Shown: piece after piece, positions 35,751 to 44,719 of the stretch
Layout of the letters: each line of letters opens with the position of its first letter
How positions within the stretch are numbered: the first letter of the stretch is position 1
Notes under the pieces: model-generated
The model's input: only the letters and a program-made list of their open reading frames with translations
The model's database searches: none
What the model was told of the DNA's origin: nothing
Origin: Roseovarius sp.
GTDB lineage: Bacteria; Pseudomonadota; Alphaproteobacteria; Rhodobacterales; Rhodobacteraceae
Length of the DNA: 64,000 nt
Assembly (NCBI GenBank): GCA_021775255.1
Contig: JAJFIA010000010.1
Coordinates: 186,001 to 250,000 of the forward strand
Reading direction: 5' to 3'
Made by a program: the position numbers and the translations under genes

Positions 35751-36389
35751 TTGCGCCCATATGAGAAAAACCCATCGGCCATTTATGCCGCCAGCTTTGC
35801 CACCGTCCGGCGCGAGGCTCGGCTGGAGCGATTTGACCCCGGCATGGAGACCATGGCCGTGCGCCTGATCCACGCCTGCGGCATGGTGGAAATTGCTGAT
35901 CGGCTGGCATATTCGCAAAACGCCTATGCCGCGGGTCGGGCGGCACTGCAAGCTGGCGCGCCGGTGTTGTGTGATTGTGAAATGGTTGGGGCGGGCATCA
36001 CCCGCCGCACGCTTCCTGCAGAAAATGACATCATCGTCACGCTTAATGATCCCAAAACCCCGGCCCTTGCGGCGGGCATCGGCAACACCCGCTCGGCGGC
36101 GGCGGTTGAGCTTTGGGCGGATCACCTTGAGGGCGCTGTTGTGGCCATCGGCAATGCCCCCACCGCACTGTTTCACCTGATGGAACTTATAGACCAGGGC
36201 GCAGCCAAACCGGCAGTGATCCTTGGCTTTCCGGTGGGCTTTGTGGGTGCCGCCGAAAGCAAGGCAGAGCTGGCGAATAATCCGCGAGGTTGTGAATTTG
36301 TCGCGCTCAGGGGGCGGCGCGGCGGCTCGGCCATGGCCTCGGCGGCGGTAAACGCTTTGGCTATCGGATTATCATCGGAGGCAATATGA
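35751..36389 (+). CDS. cobH: Precorrin-8X methylmutase
   Basis: CobH/CbiC enzyme of 212 residues that moves a methyl group from C11 to C12 to form hydrogenobyrinic acid or its cobalt counterpart. It begins with TTG at 35751 (RPYEKNPSAIYAASFATVR), which matches the usual N-terminus, with GGAGG 14 bases upstream, rather distant. Further signatures: CDCEMVGAGITRR, GNTRSAAA, GNAPTALFHLMEL and GFPVGFVGAAESK. It follows cbiX by 49 bases. Downstream are two AT-rich inverted repeats before cobL. Confidence 0.92.
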   Translation: MRPYEKNPSAIYAASFATVRREARLERFDPGMETMAVRLIHACGMVEIADRLAYSQNAYAAGRAALQAGAPVLCDCEMVGAGITRRTLPAENDIIVTLNDPKTPALAAGIGNTRSAAAVELWADHLEGAVVAIGNAPTALFHLMELIDQGAAKPAVILGFPVGFVGAAESKAELANNPRGCEFVALRGRRGGSAMASAAVNALAIGLSSEAI

Positions 36390-36394
36390 GGGAT

Positions 36395-36439
36395 AAATTT
36401 TTTATGAAAAAATTTGCCAAAACTTTTCATAAAAGTTTT
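36395..36439. repeat. Twin AT-rich inverted repeats between cobH and cobL
   Basis: AAATTTTTT-ATG-AAAAAATTT (36395-36415) and AAAACTTTT-CAT-AAAAGTTTT (36419-36439) are both perfect 9-bp stems with 3-base loops, separated by GCC. The loops ATG and CAT are complementary. They sit in the only sizeable gap inside the cob methyltransferase genes and are strikingly A+T-rich compared with the flanks. Confidence 0.8.
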
Positions 36440-36462
36440 GTGTGGCAACCGGGGCGAACAAT

Positions 36463-37665
36463 ATGACCAAACCCTGGTTGCATATCGTGGGCATTGGTGA
36501 AGACGGGTTGGAGGGGCTGCTACCTGCCACCCGTGCCGTGGTTGAGGCGGCAGATGTGATCATTGGCGGTGATCGTCATCATGATCTGTCTGACGCGATA
36601 ACCGCCGAACGTATCTCATGGCCTTCCCCGTTTGATGCGCTGATTGATATGCTCAAATCCATGAAGGGCCGCCGGGTGGTGGTACTGGCCACCGGCGATC
36701 CGCTGTGGTTTTCCGTAGGCGCCCGCATTGGCCGCGCGATTGATCCGGCCGAGATCACCTATCACCCGCAGGTCTCGGCGTTCCAACTCGCCTCGGCACG
36801 CATGGGCTGGAGCCTGCCGGACGTGGAAACCCTTACGGTGCATGGCCGACCGGTTGCGCAGATGATCGCCTTTATTCAGCCCGATGCGCGGTTGTTGATC
36901 CTTACTACCGGCGAGGAAACACCGGGGCAGATTGCGCGCTTTCTATCTGAGCGCGGCTTTGGGCAATCACGCCTGACGGTTCTGGCCAGTATGGGCGGCC
37001 CGGATGAGAAGCGCTTTGATGGTATCGCCGCAAACTGGCATCATCAGGTGCCTGCGTTCAATACAATGGCGGTAGAATGCGTTGCCGCCCCGGATGCCGC
37101 CCTTTTGCCCCGGGTGCCGGGGCTTGCGGATGATCTGTTTGAACATGACGGCACCATGACCAAGCAAGAGGTCCGCGCCGTCACATTGGCCAAGCTGATG
37201 CCGATGCGCGGGGCTTTGCTTTGGGATATAGGCACCGGCTGCGGCTCGGTTGCGGTGGAATGGATGCGCGGCGCGCGCTATGCCCGCGCCATCGGGATCG
37301 AGCCGCGCGCCGACCGCCGGGCCATGGCGGCGGCCAATGCTCTGGCGTTGGGGGTGCCCAGGCTTGAGCTGATAGACGGCCATGTGCCCGCAGCGCTTGA
37401 CGGGCTGACAGCCCCGGATGCTGTATTCATCGGTGGTGGGCTGTCAAATGAGACATATCACGCCGCGTGGCGCGCCCTGCGCCCGCTTGGCCGGATGGTC
37501 TGCAATGCGGTGACACTCGAATCCGAGGCGCTGTTGCTGGCGCTCTACAAACGCCATGGCGGGCAGTTGGTGCAGCTTCAGATCAACCGTGCCGGGGCAT
37601 TGGGCGGGCTGACCGGCTGGCAGCCGCTCAGGCCTGTCACCCAATGGAGCCTGATCAAGCGATGA
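36463..37665 (+). CDS. cobL: Precorrin-6Y C5,15-methyltransferase (decarboxylating)
   Basis: Bifunctional CobL of 400 residues. The N-terminal tetrapyrrole methylase domain (1-200; LHIVGIGEDGLEGL, ATGDPLWFSVGARI) equals CbiE, and the C-terminal SAM methyltransferase domain (about 215-400; LLWDIGTGCGSVAVEW, VFIGGGLS) equals CbiT. It methylates C5 and C15 and decarboxylates the C12 acetate. The ATG at 36463 is preferred over a GTG seven codons upstream because GGGGCGA lies just before it. The stop overlaps the cobI start (ATGA). Confidence 0.92.
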   Translation: MTKPWLHIVGIGEDGLEGLLPATRAVVEAADVIIGGDRHHDLSDAITAERISWPSPFDALIDMLKSMKGRRVVVLATGDPLWFSVGARIGRAIDPAEITYHPQVSAFQLASARMGWSLPDVETLTVHGRPVAQMIAFIQPDARLLILTTGEETPGQIARFLSERGFGQSRLTVLASMGGPDEKRFDGIAANWHHQVPAFNTMAVECVAAPDAALLPRVPGLADDLFEHDGTMTKQEVRAVTLAKLMPMRGALLWDIGTGCGSVAVEWMRGARYARAIGIEPRADRRAMAAANALALGVPRLELIDGHVPAALDGLTAPDAVFIGGGLSNETYHAAWRALRPLGRMVCNAVTLESEALLLALYKRHGGQLVQLQINRAGALGGLTGWQPLRPVTQWSLIKR

Positions 37666-38363
37666 GTGGCACACTTTATGGCGTGGGCCTTGGCCCCGGT
37701 GATCCGGATCTGATGACGCTCAGGGCGCATGAGTTGATTTCCAAGGCCAGGATTGTGGCCTATCCCGCGCTGGAAGGCGGGACAAGTTTTGCCCGCGCGA
37801 TTGCGGCGGATGTGATCCCTTTGGACGCCAGAGAAATTGTGATGAACATCCCGATGACCACCGCGCGCAGCCCGGCACAAGCGGCTTATGATCAAAGTGC
37901 TGCCGAGATTGCAGCCGAGCTTGAGCTTGGCCATGATGTGATCTGCCTGTGTGAGGGCGATCCGTTTTTCTATGGCTCATTCATGTATATTTTTGCCCGG
38001 TTGAGCGCGGATTACCCGGTGCAGGTTGTCCCCGGTGTCACCTCAATCACCGCCTGTGCCGCGCGCGCGGGCATGCCGCTGGCCGCGCGCAATGAGCGCC
38101 TGACAGTGCTGCCCGGCCCCTTGCCTGAAGCCGAATTGCGCGCCCGCATCGACGGTGCCGAAAGCGTGGCGATCCTGAAGGTGGGCCGCCATCTTGGCAA
38201 AATCAGGGGCGTGATCGAGGCCCTCGGCCTGACCCGCCATGCCACCTATATTGAACGCGCCAGCCTGCCCGATGAGGTGATCTGCCCGCTGGCAGATGCC
38301 CCCGATACAGCCCCTTATTTTTCAATGATAATTCTCACGAAAGGTGTCGACCCATGGCTCTGA
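37662..38363 (+). CDS. cobI: Precorrin-2 C20-methyltransferase
   Basis: Tetrapyrrole methylase of 233 residues that methylates C20 of precorrin-2 with SAM. Seen: LYGVGLGPGDPDLMTLRA, CEGDPFFYGSFMYI and VPGVTSITACAARAGMPL, the class III methylase loops. Length fits CobI/CbiL. The start at 37662 overlaps the cobL stop as ATGA, which rules out a longer frame that would run back into cobL. The end overlaps the next gene by 10 bases. Confidence 0.92.
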   Translation: MSGTLYGVGLGPGDPDLMTLRAHELISKARIVAYPALEGGTSFARAIAADVIPLDAREIVMNIPMTTARSPAQAAYDQSAAEIAAELELGHDVICLCEGDPFFYGSFMYIFARLSADYPVQVVPGVTSITACAARAGMPLAARNERLTVLPGPLPEAELRARIDGAESVAILKVGRHLGKIRGVIEALGLTRHATYIERASLPDEVICPLADAPDTAPYFSMIILTKGVDPWL

Positions 38364-40159
38364 CCCCTGTTGTTCTGGCCCTCAGCGCCTCGGGCGAGCC
38401 GGTGGCGCAGCGGGTTGCTGCCCTGATCGGTGCGCAGATACATGGCCGCGCGGGCCGGGTGATGAAGGCCGATGCCTTTTTCCCCAATGCGCTGGATCAT
38501 GCGCGTGATCTTTTTGCCGCAGGCGTGCCGATGATCGGCGTCTGCGCCAGCGGCATCCTGATCCGCGCTGTGGCCCCCTTGCTGGCCGATAAAACATCCG
38601 AGCCGCCGGTGATCTCAATCAGCGATGATGGCGCGGTTGTTGTGCCCCTATTGGGCGGCCACCGGGGGGCTAATCGTCTGGCGGCAACCCTTGCCGAAGG
38701 GCTGGGCACCACAGCGGCAATCACCACGGCGGGCGATGTGGCCATGGGCGCCGCACTTGATGCGCCGCCTGCGGGCTATCGGCTGGCGAACCCCGAAAAT
38801 GCCAAAAGCGCCATGGCGGCGCTCCTGTCGGGCACGGGCCTGCGCATTACCGGCGAGAACATCTTTGACGTCAAGGATACCGGTGGTGCGGTTGAGCTGA
38901 TCGTAAGCGAGGCCCCTACGGAGGGGGGGGACGAGCGGCTGGTTTATCACCCGCAACGCTATGCTTTGGGTCTGGGCTGCGCCCGCAATGCCGATGTGCA
39001 AGAACTCTGGGATCTGGTCAGAAAAACGCTTGCTGAGGCCGCGATTGCCCCCGGGGCTATTGCCTGTGTTGCCTCCATAGATCTCAAGGCCGATGAGCCC
39101 GCGATGAACGAGGTTGCCCGCCGCCTGAATGTGCCCCTGCGCCTGTTCACTGCCGCTGAGCTTGAGGCGCAGGCCGATGCGCTGGCCAACCCGTCGGATA
39201 TTGTTTTTGCTGAAGTCGGCTGTCACGGTGTCTCGGAAGGGGCGGCGCTGGCCTGTGGCGGCACGCTTGTTGTTCCGAAACAAAAAACCGCCAGCACCAC
39301 CTGCGCCTTGACCCGCTCAGAGGCCCCGATCACCGATATGCCCGGTCGTGCACGGGGGCGGCTCAGCGTGGTGGGCATCGGCCCCGGCCAATCGGCCTGG
39401 CGCACGCCTGAGGTCAGCCGGTTTGTGGCCGAGGCCGAAGAACTGGTGGGCTATGGCCTTTACATTGATCTGCTTGGGCCGCTGGCCGCAGGCAAAACCC
39501 GCTCGGATTTTCCGCTGGGTGGTGAAGAAGCCCGCTGCCGTTATGCGCTGGAGCAGGCAGCATTGGGCAAGAACGTGGCGCTGGTATGTTCAGGTGACGC
39601 AGGCATTTACGCTATGGGGGCCTTGGTGTTTGAGCTTTTGGACCGCGCCCCCAATCAGCACGGCGTCTCGGACGCGGCCCGCCGGGTTGAGGTGGTCTGC
39701 TCGCCGGGGGTATCCGCCCTGCAAGCGGCGGCGGCGCGGGCAGGCGCGCCCTTGGGGCATGATTTCTGCACCATCAGCCTGAGCGATCTTTTGACGCCGC
39801 GCGGCGATATCATTCGCCGCCTGCATGCTGCGGCCGAGGGGGATTTTGTGATTGCGTTTTATAATCCGGTATCAAAAACCCGCCGGACATTGCTGGCCGA
39901 GGCGCGCGATATTCTGCTTGCGCATCGCCCGGCGGATACGCCGGTGATGCTGGCCAGTTCATTGGGCCGCCCTGAGGAGCATGTGCGTTATCGGCGATTG
40001 GATCAACTGGATGTGGAGGAGGTGGATATGCTGACGGTTGTTCTGGTGGGCTCGTCCAACACGCGACTTGCGCAGATGGGGGAAGGCCCGCGCATGTTCA
40101 CGCCGCGCGGCTATGCGCGCAAAATTGATGGTGATCTGGCCTCGGGCGGTACGCAGTGA
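38354..40159 (+). CDS. cobJ: CbiG-CobJ fusion: cobalamin biosynthesis protein and precorrin-3B C17-methyltransferase
   Basis: A 601-residue fusion. Residues 1 to about 330 form a CbiG-like unit (GVCASGILIRAVAPLLADK, VPLLGGHRGAN, the C-terminal CbiG domain with GLGCARNADVQEL and AEVGCHGVSEGAAL); residues from about 338 form a CobJ/CbiH methylase (LSVVGIGPGQ, CSGDAGIYAMGALV, VVCSPGVSALQAAAARAGAPLGHDFC). CobJ methylates C17 and contracts the ring; CbiG opens the lactone in the anaerobic route. CbiG in a cluster with CobH/CobL-type enzymes indicates a hybrid route. It overlaps the end of cobI. Confidence 0.92.
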   Translation: MALTPVVLALSASGEPVAQRVAALIGAQIHGRAGRVMKADAFFPNALDHARDLFAAGVPMIGVCASGILIRAVAPLLADKTSEPPVISISDDGAVVVPLLGGHRGANRLAATLAEGLGTTAAITTAGDVAMGAALDAPPAGYRLANPENAKSAMAALLSGTGLRITGENIFDVKDTGGAVELIVSEAPTEGGDERLVYHPQRYALGLGCARNADVQELWDLVRKTLAEAAIAPGAIACVASIDLKADEPAMNEVARRLNVPLRLFTAAELEAQADALANPSDIVFAEVGCHGVSEGAALACGGTLVVPKQKTASTTCALTRSEAPITDMPGRARGRLSVVGIGPGQSAWRTPEVSRFVAEAEELVGYGLYIDLLGPLAAGKTRSDFPLGGEEARCRYALEQAALGKNVALVCSGDAGIYAMGALVFELLDRAPNQHGVSDAARRVEVVCSPGVSALQAAAARAGAPLGHDFCTISLSDLLTPRGDIIRRLHAAAEGDFVIAFYNPVSKTRRTLLAEARDILLAHRPADTPVMLASSLGRPEEHVRYRRLDQLDVEEVDMLTVVLVGSSNTRLAQMGEGPRMFTPRGYARKIDGDLASGGTQ

Positions 40160-40191
40160 GTATTTATGGAAAAATGAAAGCAGGGTTGTAG

Positions 40192-40965
40192 ATGACGGTT
40201 TATTTTATTGGCGCAGGCCCCGGCGACCCGGAGCTATTGACCCTGAAGGCGCAGCGCATCATTGGCCTCTGCCCGGTGTGTCTTTATGCCGGAAGCCTTG
40301 TGCCGCCTGAGGTGGTGGCTTGTGCGCCTCAGGGCGCGCGGGTGATGGATACCGCGCCGATGACGCTGGAGGATACCCACGGCGAAATTCTGGCGGCGCA
40401 TGCGCGCGGCGAGGATGTGGCGCGGGTGCATTCCGGGGATCCCTCGCTTTATGGGGCGATTGCCGAGCAGATCAGGCGGCTGCGCCGCGACGGGATTGAC
40501 TATCAGATCATCCCCGGCGTGCCCGCCTATGCGGCGGCGGCGGCGGCTTTGGGGCAGGAGCTGACCGTGCCCGAGGTTGCGCAATCCATTGTTCTGACAC
40601 GGGTTTCAATGAAATCCACCTCGATGCCCGATGGCGAGACGCTGGAAAATTTTGCCCGCAGCGGGGCCACATTGGCCATTCATCTGGGCGTGCGTAACCT
40701 GCGCGAAATTCAACGGGTTCTGACGCCCTATTATGGTGCGGATTGCCCGGTTGTGGTGGCCTACCGCGTGGGCTGGCCGGATCAGATGTTTATCAGGGGC
40801 ACGCTGGCGGATATTCAGAAGAAAGTCCGGGCCGAGAAGATCACCCGCACGGCGTTGACATTGGTGGGGCCGGTTCTGGGCGAGGTGCGGGATTTCAAAG
40901 ACAGTGCGCTTTATGATCCGGAAATCCCGCATGTGTTGCGCCCGAAAGTGGCGGGAAAGCTGTGA
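40192..40965 (+). CDS. cobM: Precorrin-4 C11-methyltransferase
   Basis: SAM-dependent methylase of 257 residues (CobM/CbiF). Seen: VYFIGAGPGDPELLTLKAQRII, HSGDPSLYGAI, GVPAYAAAAAALGQELTVPE and VAYRVGWPDQM. It adds the C11 methyl that CobH later moves. Separated from cobJ by 32 bases. It is the last recognised ring-building gene in the operon; cobK/cbiJ (precorrin-6A reductase), cobA and cobG/cobZ are not visible in the window. Confidence 0.94.
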   Translation: MTVYFIGAGPGDPELLTLKAQRIIGLCPVCLYAGSLVPPEVVACAPQGARVMDTAPMTLEDTHGEILAAHARGEDVARVHSGDPSLYGAIAEQIRRLRRDGIDYQIIPGVPAYAAAAAALGQELTVPEVAQSIVLTRVSMKSTSMPDGETLENFARSGATLAIHLGVRNLREIQRVLTPYYGADCPVVVAYRVGWPDQMFIRGTLADIQKKVRAEKITRTALTLVGPVLGEVRDFKDSALYDPEIPHVLRPKVAGKL

Positions 40966-41050
40966 AATATGGGAATGGTTAATTTTTTAACGTGACCGTT
41001 ACAGTTTGGTGCGACATGTTATGGGGCAAATCATATTGAGGGAATCACCC

Positions 41051-41401
41051 GTGACGACGTTTTTACCACCTGACGTACAAGCCGGACTGGATGCTGCGCG
41101 CAAGAAATCTATGTTGAAAAACAACAGATTAAGGATAGAGACTGGGGATGAGAGCTACCGTATCCTGCGCGCCTGGGAAAATGGCTTTGCGCTTGAGGCG
41201 GAAGATGCGCCGCATTTGCGCGGGCTGGTGGATATGTATGATGGCGCCCGCCATATCTGTCATTGCCTGATTGTGGCCTCGGGCGAAGAGCACGGTGAAA
41301 AATATTTTGAATACAAACTGATGACCGAAGCAACCGGCGAACAGCCGCTTGATTTCTATCGCAGCCCCGAGGCTCCGGTGGCCCTGCTGGAGAAACACTG
41401 A
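41051..41401 (+). CDS. Conserved hypothetical protein
   Basis: Soluble protein of about 116 residues. GTG at 41051 with GAGGGAATCACCC upstream is chosen over an earlier start at 41006, which has no ribosome site. It contains RIETGDESYRILRAWENGFAL and ICHCLIVASGEEHGEKYFEYK with a C-x-C. I do not recognise the family. The promoter region has a palindrome GTTAA-TTTT-TTAAC at 40978-40991, so it may be a separate unit from cobM, which ends 85 bases upstream. Confidence 0.6.
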   Translation: MTTFLPPDVQAGLDAARKKSMLKNNRLRIETGDESYRILRAWENGFALEAEDAPHLRGLVDMYDGARHICHCLIVASGEEHGEKYFEYKLMTEATGEQPLDFYRSPEAPVALLEKH

Positions 41402-41416
41402 ACTTTATAAAGGGGC

Positions 41417-41442
41417 GTAGGCCGGGCTTAAGCCCGGCTTAC
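41417..41442. repeat. GTAGGCCGGGCTT palindrome
   Basis: A 26-base near-perfect palindrome with arms GTAGGCCGGGCTT and AAGCCCGGCTTAC (12 of 13 match) between convergent genes (hypothetical 41051-41401 and patB). It probably ends transcription or is a dispersed repeat of the same general form as those at 5255 and 60434. Confidence 0.65.
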
Positions 41443-41450
41443 CTGATTGG

Positions 41451-42623
41451 TTACTGTAGATCGGAAAATGCGGCCCTCAGGCGCGACACCGCTTCCTCAA
41501 CCCGCGCACGCGGCGTGGCAATGTTGAACCGCAGGAAATTTTCGCCACCCGACCCAAAGCTTGGCCCATGATTAGCGGCGATGCGGGCATCTTGCTCAAC
41601 CCGCCTTGTAAATTCAGCCCGTTCCATGCCGGTACCGCCAAAATCAACCCAGGCCAGATAGGTGGCTTCAAGCGGCATGGAGGCGAGGCCCGGCATATCG
41701 TTGATTGCGGCATCAAAAAGCTGCCGGTTGCCATCGAGATACGCCACTTGTTCATCAACCCATGCAGCGCCTTCTGCCGAATAAGCTGCCTCAGCCATGT
41801 AAAGGCCAAATGAATTGGGCGACAACCCCAGCGCCGACATCCGCCCGGCAAAGCGCGCGCGCAGGGCCTCGTCGGCAATGATGACATTGCCCACATGCGT
41901 CCCTGCCATGTTGAAGGTTTTGGTAGTGGCGGACATCATGACCAGCCGGTCAGCGGTACGCTCATCAACCAGCGGCATGGGAATATGGCTGTGGCCGGGC
42001 ATCACCAGATCATGATGAATTTCGTCCGAGACAAGAACCAAATCATGACGCCGGGCAAAATCCGCAACATTCTGCAATTCGTCCCGGCTCCAGACGCGGC
42101 CGCCGGGATTATGCGGCGAACACAGGATCAGCATCTTTTCCGCCCCGGTCATTTGCGCATCATAGGCGGCAAAATCCATCTCGTAGCGGCCCTGATTATT
42201 GACAAGCTGACATTCAACCACCTCACGCCCGGCGGCTTTGATGACGCGGGCGAAAGCATGATAGACCGGGGTGAACAGCACCACGCCATCGCCGGGCTCG
42301 GTATAGGCATCGACACAAAGCCCCGTGCCATTGACCAGCCCGTGGGTGGTGAAAATCCAGGAAGGATCAACCGTCCAGCCATGGCGGTTTTGCATCCACC
42401 AGCAAATTGCCGCCTTGTAATCCGCGTCATCGCCGTAATAGCCATAGATGCCGTGACTGTGCATTGCGGCCACCGCATCCGATACACATTGCGGCGGGCG
42501 GAAATCCATGTCGGCCACCCACATGGCGATGCCATCACGGGCCGGTACACCGTATATCGGCTCCATCATATCCCATTTGGAGCTATGGGTGCCGTGGCGG
42601 TCAATGATTTCGTCAAAATTCAT
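41451..42623 (-). CDS. patB: MalY/PatB-type aminotransferase, probable cystathionine beta-lyase
   Basis: Class I/II PLP enzyme of 390 residues. Seen: FDEIIDRHGTHSSKWD at the N-terminus and PLWVADMDF-like MWVADMDFRPP, which mark MalY/PatB proteins; CSPHNPGGRVW; LVSDEIHHDL; and the Schiff-base lysine in SATTKTFNMAG. The family cleaves C-S bonds of cystathionine or cysteine conjugates to pyruvate, ammonia and a thiol. ATG at 42623 follows AAGGACACAGCCCCG; the open frame extends 22 codons further without a good site. Confidence 0.88.
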   Translation of the reverse strand: MNFDEIIDRHGTHSSKWDMMEPIYGVPARDGIAMWVADMDFRPPQCVSDAVAAMHSHGIYGYYGDDADYKAAICWWMQNRHGWTVDPSWIFTTHGLVNGTGLCVDAYTEPGDGVVLFTPVYHAFARVIKAAGREVVECQLVNNQGRYEMDFAAYDAQMTGAEKMLILCSPHNPGGRVWSRDELQNVADFARRHDLVLVSDEIHHDLVMPGHSHIPMPLVDERTADRLVMMSATTKTFNMAGTHVGNVIIADEALRARFAGRMSALGLSPNSFGLYMAEAAYSAEGAAWVDEQVAYLDGNRQLFDAAINDMPGLASMPLEATYLAWVDFGGTGMERAEFTRRVEQDARIAANHGPSFGSGGENFLRFNIATPRARVEEAVSRLRAAFSDLQ

Positions 42624-42739
42624 CGGGGCTGTGTCCTTGATTGTCCGGAGTGTCTGGGCGCAAGCTACCTGAATAAAGCGCCGGTGCAAGGGCGATCTGG
42701 GCGTTGCAGAAGCACGCTACATGCCCTACATGACAGCCC

Positions 42740-43258
42740 ATGAAACGGCCTATCATTATCCATCCCGATCCCCGGCTGAAAAAGCTCTGCGCGCCGGTGT
42801 CTGATTTGTCGGATGATTTGCGCGTGCTCGCGGATGACATGCTTGAGACAATGTATGACGCCCCCGGTATCGGGCTGGCGGCACCGCAGGTTGGCGTGCT
42901 GAGCCGGTTGATCGTGCTCGATTGCGTGAAGGGCGAAAACGAGCCGCCCCAGCCGATGATCATGTTCAACCCCGAAGTGATTGCATCGTCGGATGCGTTG
43001 AACGTGCATGAAGAGGGTTGCCTGTCGATCCCCGACATATATCAGGAAGTCACCCGCCCCGCCGAGGTGAATGTGCGCTGGATTGACCGCAATGGCAAAC
43101 TGCAGGAAGCCGGGTTTGACGGGCTCTGGGCCACCTGCGTGCAGCATGAGATTGACCATCTCAACGGGATTTTGTTCATTGATTATCTGGGCCGGATGAG
43201 GCGGCAGATGATCACCCGCAAGATGCAAAAGCTCAAACGCGAACTGGCGCGGGAATAG
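42740..43258 (+). CDS. def: Peptide deformylase
   Basis: Metallohydrolase of 172 residues that removes the formyl group from nascent proteins. All three motifs are intact: GIGLAAPQVG (43-52), EGCLSIP (92-98) with C94 as metal ligand, and QHEIDH (135-140) with H136, E137 and H140. It is the first of three genes def, def-like, fmt. It acts on proteins started with formyl-methionine made by fmt, two genes downstream. The next gene begins 3 bases after its stop. Confidence 0.96.
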   Translation: MKRPIIIHPDPRLKKLCAPVSDLSDDLRVLADDMLETMYDAPGIGLAAPQVGVLSRLIVLDCVKGENEPPQPMIMFNPEVIASSDALNVHEEGCLSIPDIYQEVTRPAEVNVRWIDRNGKLQEAGFDGLWATCVQHEIDHLNGILFIDYLGRMRRQMITRKMQKLKRELARE

Positions 43259-43261
43259 GGC

Positions 43262-43801
43262 GTGGCCGTCAGACGCTGCCTGCCATGGCCAGACAAGTGC
43301 CTGCAAACAACCGCCCGGCCGGTGGCTGAGATTACCGATGAAATCCGGGGTGTCTGGCGCGATATGATTGACACGATGGAGGCCATGCCCGGCGTTGGGC
43401 TGGCGGCGACGCAGATCGGCGTGATGCAGGCTTTGGCGGTGGTTGATGCCTCTGATAGGCACACGGGCGCGCGCGGGCAGGCAATGCGCATGGCCAATCC
43501 GGAAGTTTTGCACGCGAGCACCCGGATGCGCAGCCATGTTGAAGCCAGCCCCAATTTGCCCGGCGTTTCAGCCAAAATTGAACGGCCAAGGGCGGTAACC
43601 GTGCGGTTTTTGAATGCAGATGGCGAGATGGAAACCCGTGATTTTGTCGGGCTTTGGGCAACATCGGTGCAGCACCAGATTGATCATCTTGCGGGCCGGA
43701 TGTATTTTGACAGGCTTTCCAGAATGAAACGCGATATGCTGTTGCGAAAAGCGCGCAAAGGGGGCGGGCTGAAACCCGCCCTACCGCCAGTGAGGGATTG
43801 A
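43262..43801 (+). CDS. Peptide deformylase-like protein, catalytic residues lost
   Basis: Def paralogue of 179 residues, GTG start at 43262. Motif 1 is [10 protein letters not shown] (44-53, P to T). Motif 2 reads EASPNLP (94-100) where active enzymes have EGCLSIP, so the metal-ligand Cys is missing. Motif 3 is QHQIDH with Gln139 in place of the catalytic Glu. The fold should be kept but deformylase activity is unlikely; it may bind ribosomes, partners or the true Def. The last dozen residues ([10 protein letters not shown]) are encoded by a GC-rich inverted repeat. Its stop overlaps the fmt ATG (TGATG). Confidence 0.85.
   Translation: MAVRRCLPWPDKCLQTTARPVAEITDEIRGVWRDMIDTMEAMPGVGLAATQIGVMQALAVVDASDRHTGARGQAMRMANPEVLHASTRMRSHVEASPNLPGVSAKIERPRAVTVRFLNADGEMETRDFVGLWATSVQHQIDHLAGRMYFDRLSRMKRDMLLRKARKGGGLKPALPPVRD
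43762..43784. repeat. GGGCGGG/CCCGCCC repeat inside the def-like C-terminus
   Basis: GGGCGGG-ctgaaa-CCCGCCC, then TAC, so that the minus strand reads GTAGGGCGGGTTTCAGCCCGCCC-like in pieces. It resembles the GTAGGG(T)GGGTGAAACCCA repeats at 5255-5320 and 60434-60488. It codes for the tail of the def-like protein, suggesting the reading frame was extended by repeat insertion. Confidence 0.5.
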
Positions 43802-44706
43802 TGCGGATAATTTTCATGGGAACGCCTGAATTTTCGGTGCCGGTGCTGGATGCGCTGATCGGGGCTGGCCACGGGATTGCTGCCGTCTATTGCCAGCCGC
43901 CGCGCCCGGCGGGGCGGGGCAAAAAAGATCGCCCCACGCCGGTACATGCGCGCGCAGATGAACTGGGCCTTGAGGTGCGCCATCCTGCCAGCCTGAAAGC
44001 GGTGGATGAGCAGGCGGCATTTACCGATCTCAAGGCGGATGTGGCGGTGGTTGTGGCCTATGGCCTGATCCTGCCGCAGGCCATTCTGGATGCGCCGCGT
44101 TATGGCTGCTTGAATATTCACGCCTCGCTGTTGCCGCGCTGGCGCGGGGCGGCGCCGATTCACCGCGCGATCATGGCGGGGGATACCCAAACCGGGATTT
44201 GCATCATGCAGATGGAGGCCGGGTTGGATACCGGGCCTGTGTTGCTGCGCCGGGCCACGGATATTGGCGCGGAAGAAACCACCGGCGAATTGCATGATCG
44301 TTTGTCAGGGATCGGGGCTGAATTGATTGTCGAGGCGCTGGATAAATTCAATAGCCTGACGCCCGAGCCGCAGGCCGATACCGGCATTACCTATGCCGCC
44401 AAAATCGACAAATCCGAGGCGCAGATCAACTGGGCATTGCCCGCCACGCAGGTCGATGCACAGATCCGCGGGCTATCGCCCTTTCCCGGCGCCTGGACCG
44501 AGCTGCAGGGGCAGCGGCTGAAACTGCTGGCGTCACGCATCGCAAACGGGCAGGGCGCGCCCGGTGAGGTTTTGGATGAAGCCCTGACCGTGGCCTGCGG
44601 CGAAGGGGCAATACGGCTTTTGCGCTTGCAACGGGCAGGCCGGGGGGCGCAGGATGCGGATGCGTTTTTGCGTGGGTCTCCCCTGCCCAAGGGGACCATT
44701 ATTTAA
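43801..44706 (+). CDS. fmt: Methionyl-tRNA formyltransferase
   Basis: Enzyme of 301 residues that formylates initiator Met-tRNA with 10-formyl-tetrahydrofolate. The N-terminal domain has [16 protein letters not shown] and the catalytic [25 protein letters not shown]; the C-terminal domain (about 205-301) binds tRNA. The ATG at 43801 follows AGGGATTG and overlaps the def-like stop. The def-def-like-fmt order ties formylation and deformylation in one operon. Confidence 0.96.
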   Translation: MRIIFMGTPEFSVPVLDALIGAGHGIAAVYCQPPRPAGRGKKDRPTPVHARADELGLEVRHPASLKAVDEQAAFTDLKADVAVVVAYGLILPQAILDAPRYGCLNIHASLLPRWRGAAPIHRAIMAGDTQTGICIMQMEAGLDTGPVLLRRATDIGAEETTGELHDRLSGIGAELIVEALDKFNSLTPEPQADTGITYAAKIDKSEAQINWALPATQVDAQIRGLSPFPGAWTELQGQRLKLLASRIANGQGAPGEVLDEALTVACGEGAIRLLRLQRAGRGAQDADAFLRGSPLPKGTII

Positions 44707-44719
44707 GGGAGGGTCGGGG

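Noticed and set aside
40978..40991. GTTAATTTTTTAAC as a CtrA site
   Set aside because: The 4-base spacing between the TTAA words does not fit CtrA; it may be another regulator's palindrome.
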